From Sulfurospirillum arcachonense (GTDB taxonomy: Bacteria; Campylobacterota; Campylobacteria; Campylobacterales; Sulfurospirillaceae): a stretch of 12,592 nt of DNA. Position 1 is the first letter of the stretch. Every line of letters starts with the position of its first letter. Below the pieces are notes generated by a model. The model was given only the letters and a program-made list of their open reading frames with translations, made no database searches and was not told where the DNA came from. A program made the translations under genes and the position numbers. The DNA is taken from positions 1 to 12,592 of the forward strand of contig DQTM01000137.1 in the NCBI GenBank assembly GCA_015662785.1, in the 5' to 3' direction. This document shows positions 6,586 to 12,592 of this stretch, piece by piece.

Positions 6586-7797
6586 ATGATAGAGAAACCA
6601 TATCTAAAATCACAACCAAATGCAGAGGGATATTTTGGCGAGTTTGGTGGAGCATTTTTACCACCTGAACTCATAGAGCAATTTAAAAAGATAGAACAAG
6701 CGTATTTGACTATAGGTAACTCACATAACTTTATCATGGAACTTCGTGATATACGAAAGCACTACCAAGGAAGACCTACACCTGTTTATTATGCAAAAAG
6801 ACTTACAGAGTATGTTGGTGGAGCAAGAATTTATCTTAAACGTGAAGATTTGAATCACACAGGAGCACATAAACTCAACCACTGTATGGGTGAAGCACTC
6901 TTAGCAAAGTATCTTGGAAAGAAAAAACTCATAGCAGAGACTGGCGCAGGTCAACATGGTGTAGCTTTAGCAACTGCTGCAGCTTATTTTGGCTTAGAGT
7001 GTGAGATACATATGGGTGAAGTTGATATTGAAAAAGAGCATCCAAATGTGATTCGCATGAGAATACTTGGTGCAAAAGTTGTTCCAGTTGGTTTTGGAGG
7101 GCGTACGTTAAAAGAGGCGGTAGATAGTGCTTTTGGTGCATATATGGAAGATCCTGAAGAGATGTTTTTTGCAATTGGTTCAGTTGTTGGTCCTCACCCT
7201 TACCCGATGATGGTGAGAGATTTTCAAAGTGTTGTTGGTTTTGAAGCGCGTGACCAGTTTATGGATATGACAGGAAATCTACCAGACAATTTAGTAGCTT
7301 GTGTTGGAGGTGGAAGTAATGCCATGGGACTTTTCTCAGCTTTCATGAGTGACCCATGTGAAATGTACGGAGTAGAACCAGCAGGAACAGGTACAAAACT
7401 TGGACAACATGCAGCAAGTCTTACTTATGGAAAACCAGGAGTTCTTCATGGATTTAATTCTATAATGCTTCAAAATGAAGATGGTACACCAGCTCCTGTT
7501 CATTCAATAGCAAGTGGACTTGATTACCCATCAGTTGGACCAGAACATGCATATCTAAACAGTATTAGTAGAACAAAAGTAGCAACTGCAAATGATGCAG
7601 AGACTGTTCAAGCTTTTTATGACTTGTCGCGTTATGAAGGAATTATCCCAGCTTTAGAGAGTGCTCATGCTGTAGCATTTGCTATGAAATTGGCAAAAGA
7701 GAAGCCTTATGAATCAATCCTTTTAAACTTAAGTGGAAGAGGTGATAAGGATATAGATTTTATGGCAGAAAAATTTCCACCAGAGGATTACATGTAA
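6586..7797 (+). CDS. trpB: tryptophan synthase beta chain
   Basis: PLP enzyme that joins indole and L-serine to give L-tryptophan, normally as an alpha2-beta2 complex with TrpA. From ATG 6586 it has 403 residues, the usual length. Visible motifs are YFGEFGGAFLPP at 16-27, HTGAHK at 91-96 with PLP lysine Lys96, AETGAGQHG at 117-125 with catalytic Glu118, phosphate-binding GGGSNA at 241-246, GLDYPSVGPEH at 311-321, and LSGRGDKD at 382-389. The COMM region reads MGEVDIEKEHPNVIRM (143-158), where most TrpB have RQ before the NV; this is a divergent stretch. The frame opens 33 bases earlier at 6553, but that ATG sits inside the palindrome arm. ATG 6586 has AAAGGA six bases upstream. No trpA or other trp gene adjoins it, so it may be a second TrpB copy or part of a dispersed pathway. 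Confidence 0.93.
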   Translation: MIEKPYLKSQPNAEGYFGEFGGAFLPPELIEQFKKIEQAYLTIGNSHNFIMELRDIRKHYQGRPTPVYYAKRLTEYVGGARIYLKREDLNHTGAHKLNHCMGEALLAKYLGKKKLIAETGAGQHGVALATAAAYFGLECEIHMGEVDIEKEHPNVIRMRILGAKVVPVGFGGRTLKEAVDSAFGAYMEDPEEMFFAIGSVVGPHPYPMMVRDFQSVVGFEARDQFMDMTGNLPDNLVACVGGGSNAMGLFSAFMSDPCEMYGVEPAGTGTKLGQHAASLTYGKPGVLHGFNSIMLQNEDGTPAPVHSIASGLDYPSVGPEHAYLNSISRTKVATANDAETVQAFYDLSRYEGIIPALESAHAVAFAMKLAKEKPYESILLNLSGRGDKDIDFMAEKFPPEDYM

Positions 7798-7799
7798 GA

Positions 7800-7835
7800 G
7801 TATTTTTAACCAAAAAAAGGTAAAATACGTTTTTT
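7800..7835 (+). terminator. probable intrinsic terminator after trpB
   Basis: An AT-rich hairpin: the arm at 7800-7811 (GTATTTTTAACC) pairs with 7819-7828 (GGTAAAATAC) with a two-base bulge around an A7 loop. Six T follow at 7830-7835. The stem is weak in G+C, so termination may be partial. The 3' arm also contains TAAAAT (7821-7826), which could serve as a -10 box for mqnE instead. Confidence 0.45.
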
Positions 7836-7857
7836 AAATCACAAAAGAAAGTATCTA

Positions 7858-8919
7858 ATGGATATAATCGAAAAATTAGAATCTGGAAAACGCCTAAGCT
7901 ACGAAGATGGTCTAGCTCTTTATGAGCTTGATCTCTTCACTTTAGCTTCGTTTGCCAACAAAAAAAAAGAGTCACTTTACGGAAAAAAAGCATTTTTTAA
8001 TGTAAACAGACACATCAACCCAACAAATATCTGCAAAGATATCTGTAAGTTTTGTGCTTTTAGCTCAAATAGAAAAAATCCAAATCCATATACTATGACA
8101 CATGAAGAGATTTTAAGTGCCGTAGAAAAATCATATAAAAATGATATCAAAGAAGTTCATATAGTCTCAGCACATAATCCTGCAACTGGACTACAGTGGT
8201 ATTTAGAGATTTTTTCAAAGATAAAAGAGAAGTTTCCTTCTTTACATGTAAAGGCATTGACAGCTGCTGAAATTCATTTCTTATCTACAGAGTATAATTT
8301 AAGCCATGAACAGATTATTGATAAAATGGTTGAGTATGGAGTTGATTCTATGCCAGGTGGTGGAGCAGAGATTTTTGACGAAGAAGTTAGGGCTTATATC
8401 TGTAAAGGTAAAGTGAGCTCACAAGAGTGGCTTGATATTCATGCGCTCTGGCACTCTAAAGGCAAGATGTCAAATGCAACTATGCTTTTTGGTCATGTCG
8501 AAAAACGCAAAGACAGAATAGATCATATGTTAAGACTTCGTGATGTTCAAGATAAAACTAACGGGTTTAATGCTTTTATACCTTTGGTATATCAAAGAGA
8601 TAATAACTACCTTAAAGTAGAGGATTTTTTAAGCTCTACAGAGATACTAAAAACTTATGCTATTAGTAGACTTATGCTAGACAACATTCCTCACATAAAA
8701 GCATATTGGGCAACTTCAACAATAAATCTAGCTTTAATAGCACTTGAGTTTGGAGCAGATGATTTAGATGGAACAATAGAGAAAGAGGCTATTCAGTCAG
8801 CGGCAGGGGCAAAAAGTGCAACTGGTATGAATATAAAAGACTTTTTAGACTTGATTACAACAAGTGGTTTTACTCCAGTTGAGCGTGACAGTCTATACAA
8901 TGAATTAAAAAGGTATTAG
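7858..8919 (+). CDS. mqnE: aminofutalosine synthase (radical SAM)
   Basis: Radical SAM enzyme of the futalosine route to menaquinone, joining 3-[(1-carboxyvinyl)oxy]benzoate with SAM to give aminofutalosine. The 353 residues are normal for the family. The iron-sulfur motif CKDICKFC gives Cys59, Cys63 and Cys66 (CX3CX2C). MPGGGAEIF at 165-173, NATMLFGHVEKRKDRIDHMLRLR at 206-228, RLMLDNIPHIKAYW at 271-284 and GADDLDGTIEKEAI at 299-312 match MqnE and separate it from the related cyclase MqnC. The ATG follows an AGAAAG ribosome binding site. It is 60 bases after trpB, with a possible terminator between. No other mqn genes are here, which fits the scattered mqn genes usual in Campylobacterota. A nine-A run at 7960-7968 (codons for Lys35-37) is a possible slippage site. 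Confidence 0.95.
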   Translation: MDIIEKLESGKRLSYEDGLALYELDLFTLASFANKKKESLYGKKAFFNVNRHINPTNICKDICKFCAFSSNRKNPNPYTMTHEEILSAVEKSYKNDIKEVHIVSAHNPATGLQWYLEIFSKIKEKFPSLHVKALTAAEIHFLSTEYNLSHEQIIDKMVEYGVDSMPGGGAEIFDEEVRAYICKGKVSSQEWLDIHALWHSKGKMSNATMLFGHVEKRKDRIDHMLRLRDVQDKTNGFNAFIPLVYQRDNNYLKVEDFLSSTEILKTYAISRLMLDNIPHIKAYWATSTINLALIALEFGADDLDGTIEKEAIQSAAGAKSATGMNIKDFLDLITTSGFTPVERDSLYNELKRY

Positions 8920-8955
8920 AGTTCTCAACGTAAGTTGTAGCTTTAGTGAGAGGAA

Positions 8956-8981
8956 TTTATCTTGGACTTGTTCAAGATAAA
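8956..8981. other. perfect 9-bp hairpin in leader of permease gene
   Basis: TTTATCTTG (8956-8964) pairs perfectly with CAAGATAAA (8973-8981) around an 8-base loop. No T run follows on either strand, so it is not a standard terminator. It lies between mqnE and the purine permease and could be a weak terminator, an mRNA-stabilising stem or a protein site. I cannot match it to a known purine riboswitch. Confidence 0.35.
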
Positions 8982-9009
8982 GAAGACATTAAAATAAAAA
9001 GGATTAAAT

Positions 9010-10290
9010 TTGGGTTTATTTAAACTTAAAGAACACGGTACAGATGTAAAAACTGAATTTAGAGCAGGTTTTACAACGTTTTTAACTATGATGTATATCG
9101 TTCCAGTGAACGCTATCATTATGAGTAAAACAGGTATGGATTTTGGAGCGCTAGTTACAGCAACTGCTCTTATTACTATTTTTGCAACGGTTCTAAGCGG
9201 ACTTTGGGCAAATACACCAATCGCGATGAGTGTTGGTATGGGACTTAACGCATACTTTACATTTGGTTTAGTACTTGGTATGAAAATTCCTTGGCAAACA
9301 GCTCTAGGTATTGTTTTTATCTCTGGTGTTTTGTTTTTGGTACTCTCATTTACCAAATTTAGAGTTTGGATTATGCAGAGTGTTCCTAAGGATTTAAGAC
9401 GCGCTATTAGTGCTGGTATCGGTGCTTTTATCGCTTTTATAGGTTTAAAAAGCATGGGTATAATTGTTGCAAACCCAGCAGTTCTTGTTGGCCTTGGTGA
9501 TTTTAGTGATTCAAAAGTACTTTTAGGTGTTCTTGGTTTAGCTCTTGTTATTGGTCTATATGTTTGGAAAATCAAAGGTGGATTTATCATTGCAGTTGTT
9601 TTAACTTCGATTGTTGCTTGGATTAGTGGAATGGCTCCAGCTCCTAGTGAGTTTTTTGCTATGCCATCATCTATTGGACCGATTGCGTTTGAACTAGACA
9701 TTGTTTCAGCATTTACTTTAGCACTTGCTCCAGTTATTATCACATTTTTGATTACAGACATGTTTGATTCACTTGGAACTCTTGCAGGTGTTGGATATCG
9801 TGCAGGTATTTTTGAAAAAGATGGAAAAGATTTACAAAAAACACTTGAAGCTGACGCAGGTGCAACTGTAGCAGGTTCACTTTTAGGACTTTCAACAACT
9901 ACAAGTTTTATCGAAAGTGCAAGCGGAGTTGAAGAGGGTGGTCGTACAGGTCTTACAGCAGTTGCTACAGGACTATTTTTTGTACTAACACTTTTTATGA
10001 TGCCTCTTTTTTCAGCGATTCCAGAAAATGCAATTTATCCAATTTTAGTTATGGTTGGTGTATTGATGTTTAGTGAGTTATCTCATATAAACTTTGATGA
10101 TATTGCTATCTCAGTTGCTACATTTTTTATTGTTATTATGATGCCATTAACCTTTTCTATTACCAATGGACTAGCATTTGGTTTTATTGCATATTTGATG
10201 ATTAAATTACTTAAAAGAGAGTTTAAAGATATCAACTTGGGTGTAGTCTTTTTAGCAGCAATTAGTTTAATTGTATTTATTGTTCAGTAA
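9010..10290 (+). CDS. NCS2 family purine permease, AzgA/PbuG type
   Basis: Inner-membrane proton-coupled uptake protein for purine bases, most likely hypoxanthine, guanine or adenine. The 426 residues are typical of this branch. It has many hydrophobic segments, consistent with the 14-helix fold. Family signatures are FTTFLTMMYIVPVNA at 21-35, GMGLNAYFTF at 76-85, DMFDSLGTLAGV at 250-261, and STTTSFIESASGVEEGGRTG at 295-314, the substrate-binding stretch. The start is TTG with AAGGA six bases upstream; no ATG could keep the conserved N-terminus. The purine phosphoribosyltransferase gene follows after 22 bases, which points to a coupled uptake and salvage unit. The substrate cannot be fixed from motifs alone. 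Confidence 0.93.
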   Translation: MGLFKLKEHGTDVKTEFRAGFTTFLTMMYIVPVNAIIMSKTGMDFGALVTATALITIFATVLSGLWANTPIAMSVGMGLNAYFTFGLVLGMKIPWQTALGIVFISGVLFLVLSFTKFRVWIMQSVPKDLRRAISAGIGAFIAFIGLKSMGIIVANPAVLVGLGDFSDSKVLLGVLGLALVIGLYVWKIKGGFIIAVVLTSIVAWISGMAPAPSEFFAMPSSIGPIAFELDIVSAFTLALAPVIITFLITDMFDSLGTLAGVGYRAGIFEKDGKDLQKTLEADAGATVAGSLLGLSTTTSFIESASGVEEGGRTGLTAVATGLFFVLTLFMMPLFSAIPENAIYPILVMVGVLMFSELSHINFDDIAISVATFFIVIMMPLTFSITNGLAFGFIAYLMIKLLKREFKDINLGVVFLAAISLIVFIVQ

Positions 10291-10312
10291 GCTATAGAGA
10301 AGGGGAAAGAAG

Positions 10313-10762
10313 TTGCGTTTTTATAGTTATGATGAGTTTAAAGTCGATGTTAATATGTTGGCAAAAGAGTTAAAAAGTTATGATCCTGATGTGATTTTAG
10401 CAGTAGCTCGTGGGGGAATGACACTAGGTCATTTTCTAGCTGAAGCATTAGAGATGAGAGATTTGTACGCTATAAACTCAATTCACTATGAAGAGACTAG
10501 AAAGCTTGATACTATTGACATATTTAATATGCCAGATTTAAGTAAAGCAAAAAAAGTAGTTATTGTTGATGACATCATAGATAGTGGTGAGACTATGATA
10601 GAAATCAAAAAAGTTTTATTGAAAGCATATCCAAACTTGGAATTAAAAGTTGCTTCAATTTATTATAAAGAAAAAGCACTTTTAAGACCAGATTTTGCTG
10701 CTCGTGAAGCAACAGAATGGATAGAATTTTTCTGGGATTTTAAGATAGACAACTATAAGTAA
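10313..10762 (+). CDS. gpt: purine (xanthine-guanine type) phosphoribosyltransferase
   Basis: Cytoplasmic type I phosphoribosyltransferase that would turn a purine base plus PRPP into its nucleoside monophosphate. It has 149 residues. The PRPP-binding motif VVIVDDIIDSGET is at 82-94, and the pyrophosphate loop VARGGMTLGH at 31-40. The C-terminal WIEFFWDF (136-143) resembles the short Helicobacter Gpt proteins as I recall them. The start is TTG, with an AAGGGG ribosome binding site seven bases upstream, and the MRFYSYDEF N-terminus also fits that group. It lies directly after the NCS2 permease and before a strong terminator, so the two probably form a purine salvage operon. Guanine, xanthine or hypoxanthine are all possible substrates; the symbol is assigned by resemblance. 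Confidence 0.85.
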   Translation: MRFYSYDEFKVDVNMLAKELKSYDPDVILAVARGGMTLGHFLAEALEMRDLYAINSIHYEETRKLDTIDIFNMPDLSKAKKVVIVDDIIDSGETMIEIKKVLLKAYPNLELKVASIYYKEKALLRPDFAAREATEWIEFFWDFKIDNYK

Positions 10763-10766
10763 TCAT

Positions 10767-10795
10767 AAGGGAGGTGCTAACCTCCCTTTATTTAT
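10767..10795 (+). terminator. intrinsic terminator after the purine salvage pair
   Basis: A perfect 9-bp, G+C-rich stem, AAGGGAGGT (10767-10775) and ACCTCCCTT (10780-10788), closes a GCTA loop. It begins five bases after the gpt stop codon. A T-rich tail (TATTTAT) follows. It is the clearest terminator in the window. Confidence 0.85.
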
Positions 10796-10803
10796 GCTAT
10801 AAT
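10795..10803 (+). promoter_or_regulatory. extended -10 promoter for the amidotransferase gene
   Basis: TGCTATAAT is a perfect extended -10 element (TATAAT at 10798-10803) placed right after the terminator hairpin and 26 bases before the start codon at 10830. An AGAGGA ribosome binding site lies at 10813-10818. The -35 region would fall within the terminator stem. Confidence 0.65.
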
Positions 10804-10829
10804 CTACATAAAAGAGGATTGCTAAATAT

Positions 10830-11399
10830 ATGATTTTAATGATAGACAACTACGATAGTTTTACATACAATATTGTTCAGTACTGCCTTGAACTTGGTGC
10901 TGATCTTAAAATAATTAAAAATGATGAACTTACTATAGCTCAAATTGAAGAACTTAATCCAGAAAAAATCATAATCTCTCCAGGACCTGCCACTCCAAAT
11001 GAAGCAGGTATTAGCCTTGAAGTAATAGAATATTTTCAAGATAAACTTCCAATTTTGGGGATCTGTTTAGGACATCAAGCAATAGCACAAGTTTTTGGAG
11101 CTAAAGTAGTTAGAGCAAAAAACATGATGCACGGAAAAACTTCTACAATAAAACAAAAAGAGTCTACATTTATATTTAAAGGCTTGCCTGAGAGTTTCAT
11201 TATGACTCGTTACCACTCTCTTGTCGTAGAAAAAGAAGATTTACCAAGTGAAATTATACCAACATCATATAGCACCGATGATCATGAAATAATGAGCTTA
11301 CATGTAAAAGGTAAAGATATCTATGGAGTACAATTCCACCCAGAGTCAATCCTTAGTGAGTATGGCTATGAAATACTGGATAACTTTTTAAAGATATGA
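10830..11399 (+). CDS. pabA: glutamine amidotransferase subunit, PabA/TrpG type
   Basis: Class I glutamine amidotransferase subunit that supplies ammonia to a chorismate-using partner, giving aminodeoxychorismate (folate route) or anthranilate (tryptophan route). It has 189 residues, the family length. The start reads MILMIDNYDSFTYNIVQY, SPGPATPNEAG is at 50-60, and GICLGHQAIAQVFG at 77-90 contains the nucleophile Cys79. HGKTS is at 101-105, and FHPES at 169-173 holds the other triad residues, His170 and Glu172. Sequence alone rarely separates PabA from TrpG, and many bacteria share one protein for both. No trpE, trpD or pabB lies beside it, which mildly favours PabA. The ribosome binding site is about 11 bases away, slightly long. 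The stop overlaps the next start as ATGA. Confidence 0.9.
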   Translation: MILMIDNYDSFTYNIVQYCLELGADLKIIKNDELTIAQIEELNPEKIIISPGPATPNEAGISLEVIEYFQDKLPILGICLGHQAIAQVFGAKVVRAKNMMHGKTSTIKQKESTFIFKGLPESFIMTRYHSLVVEKEDLPSEIIPTSYSTDDHEIMSLHVKGKDIYGVQFHPESILSEYGYEILDNFLKI

Positions 11400-12580
11400 A
11401 AGAGACAAATCTAGTTTTATTAGTTATTTTAACGAGCGTAATGTTCTTATTGTATGGAGTAAGTTCACTCTCAATTAGGTACGATGAAGCAGTTATACTC
11501 TTTGAAGGAACTTCTTTAGTTCACTATCTTGTATCTTTTTCAACAAAACTATTTGGTCAAACAGATTTAGCTTTAAGACTACCATTTATACTTCTTCATG
11601 TTGCCTCTTTGATTCTGCTTTACAAGATAGGTAAACTATTTCTCAAAAAAAAGATAGATAGAGTTGTCTCCATAGCTCTTTACGCAATGCTTCCAGGAGT
11701 AAATAGTGCAGCGATTTTAGTCAATGGAGCTTATGTAGCTATATTTTTAACACTTCTATTTGTATACCTTTACATGTACGGATACAAAAAAGCATCATTT
11801 TTGGTACTAATTATATCCCTTTTTGCAGACAACTCTTTTGCAATTTTATATTTAGCTCTTTTCTTTTACAGTATATTCAACAAAGAAAAACAACTCTTAA
11901 GTTTGTCATTGGTATTGTTTGGACTCTCCATGTACATGTATGGATTTGACACGGGAGGAAAACCAAAAGGTTACTTTCTTGATGCATTAGGTGTGTATGC
12001 AGCTATTTTTTCACTATTTTTATTTTTGTACCTTATATACACATTATATAGGATACTCATAAAAGAGGAAAAAAATTTACTTTGGTTTATATCATTTTCT
12101 ACACTAATTATTTCTTTGGTACTTTCGTTAAGACAAAAACTACTTTTAGAAGATTTTGCTCCATTTATAGTAATAGCTATTCCTTTAGTAGTAAAAGTAT
12201 TTTTCAATAGCTATAGAGTCAGGCTACCACAACATAGAAAATACCACAATATAGCTTTTGGAGTAGTTTTTATACTTTTAAGTCTAAATTTAGTAGTAAG
12301 TTACTTCAATAAACCTCTATATCATATTATAAAAAATCCTGAAAAACATTTAGCATATAAGTATCACATAGCAAAAGACTTAGCACAGATACTAAAAGAG
12401 AAAAACATAAACAATATAAATATAAAAGATGAAAAATTAGCCCTAAGACTTAGATTTTATGGTATTCAAAGTGGTGGCATGTACAAACTTGCACACTCTA
12501 GTTTCAAAAAAACTGACTTTGAAAAAATAAATATAATTTATTATGATAAAATAATAGAGTCTTTTTACTTATATAGATAG
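11396..12580 (+). CDS. multi-pass membrane protein resembling PMT/ArnT-type glycosyltransferases
   Basis: The 394 residues begin with a membrane helix (about 5-24) followed by SIRYDEAVI, whose acidic pair Asp30-Glu31 sits where GT-C enzymes such as PMT and ArnT carry their catalytic acid. TDLALRLPFILLHVASLILLY at 56-76 matches the usual next segment of this group (loop plus helix). About eight to ten further hydrophobic segments reach to about 302, and a soluble tail of about 90 residues ends the protein. Such enzymes transfer a sugar from a polyprenyl-phosphate carrier on the outer face of the inner membrane. At 394 residues it is shorter than typical PMT/ArnT proteins. Its ATG overlaps the stop of the amidotransferase gene (ATGA), suggesting translational coupling, although no shared pathway is obvious. 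Acceptor and donor cannot be predicted. Confidence 0.7.
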   Translation: MKETNLVLLVILTSVMFLLYGVSSLSIRYDEAVILFEGTSLVHYLVSFSTKLFGQTDLALRLPFILLHVASLILLYKIGKLFLKKKIDRVVSIALYAMLPGVNSAAILVNGAYVAIFLTLLFVYLYMYGYKKASFLVLIISLFADNSFAILYLALFFYSIFNKEKQLLSLSLVLFGLSMYMYGFDTGGKPKGYFLDALGVYAAIFSLFLFLYLIYTLYRILIKEEKNLLWFISFSTLIISLVLSLRQKLLLEDFAPFIVIAIPLVVKVFFNSYRVRLPQHRKYHNIAFGVVFILLSLNLVVSYFNKPLYHIIKNPEKHLAYKYHIAKDLAQILKEKNINNINIKDEKLALRLRFYGIQSGGMYKLAHSSFKKTDFEKINIIYYDKIIESFYLYR

Positions 12581-12588
12581 GAGTTATT

Positions 12589-12592
12589 ATGA
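12589..12592 (+). CDS. start of a further gene, cut by the window edge
   Basis: An ATG at 12589 is preceded by TAGGAG (12578-12583) at good spacing, eight bases after the stop of the membrane protein gene. It is probably the next gene of the same transcript. Only four bases are visible, so nothing can be said about its product. Confidence 0.5.

Noticed and set aside
7960..7968. Nine-A run near the start of mqnE as a phase-variation switch
   Set aside because: A runs of this size are common in AT-rich genomes (eight-base A/T runs also occur at 164-171 and 3863-3870), and switching off an essential menaquinone enzyme is unlikely.
8920..9009. Purine riboswitch before the permease
   Set aside because: I cannot see the conserved three-way junction or loop sequences of that class, and it is mainly known from Firmicutes.
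8943..9761. 272-codon minus-strand open frame
   Set aside because: It is the antisense shadow of the NCS2 permease gene, has no ribosome binding site, and its protein is low in recognisable structure.
10830..11399. Assignment as TrpG paired with the trpB in this window
   Set aside because: The genes are 3 kb apart with unrelated genes, a terminator and a new promoter between them.

Overview
The window looks like chromosomal DNA of a Campylobacterota (epsilonproteobacterial) species, probably a free-living Sulfurimonas-like one. This is an inference from four things: AT-rich DNA with tightly packed genes, frequent TTG/GTG starts, a futalosine-pathway menaquinone enzyme (MqnE), and a short purine phosphoribosyltransferase of the Helicobacter Gpt type. 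Most of the content is housekeeping. I found no rRNA, tRNA, CRISPR array, prophage or intact insertion sequence.

Left part (minus strand, about 4987 down to 119): a compact unit of glnD (PII uridylyltransferase), glmS (glucosamine-6-phosphate synthase) and a small, oddly built lipoprotein cytochrome c. Gaps are 1-5 bp, and the glmS ribosome binding site lies inside the end of glnD. GlnD senses glutamine and GlmS consumes it. Bases 1-118 hold no gene I can support.

Middle (plus strand): a 486-residue coiled-coil protein of unknown function is transcribed divergently from glnD. The two promoters share one near-palindromic -10 region. Next comes trpB, standing alone without trpA. Its leader carries a long REP-like palindrome that misleads start-site choice. 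A probable terminator and mqnE follow.

Right part (plus strand): an NCS2 purine permease and a purine phosphoribosyltransferase form a purine uptake/salvage pair, closed by a clear intrinsic terminator. An extended -10 promoter then starts a pabA/trpG-type glutamine amidotransferase, which overlaps by ATGA with a multi-pass membrane protein resembling PMT/ArnT-type glycosyltransferases. Another gene starts in the last four bases.

I did not find a clear new multi-gene system. The observations most worth following are the strong excess of the octamer TACATGTA (10 copies, in several reading frames), the REP-like palindrome before trpB, the order of motifs in the cytochrome, and the unknown coiled-coil protein.
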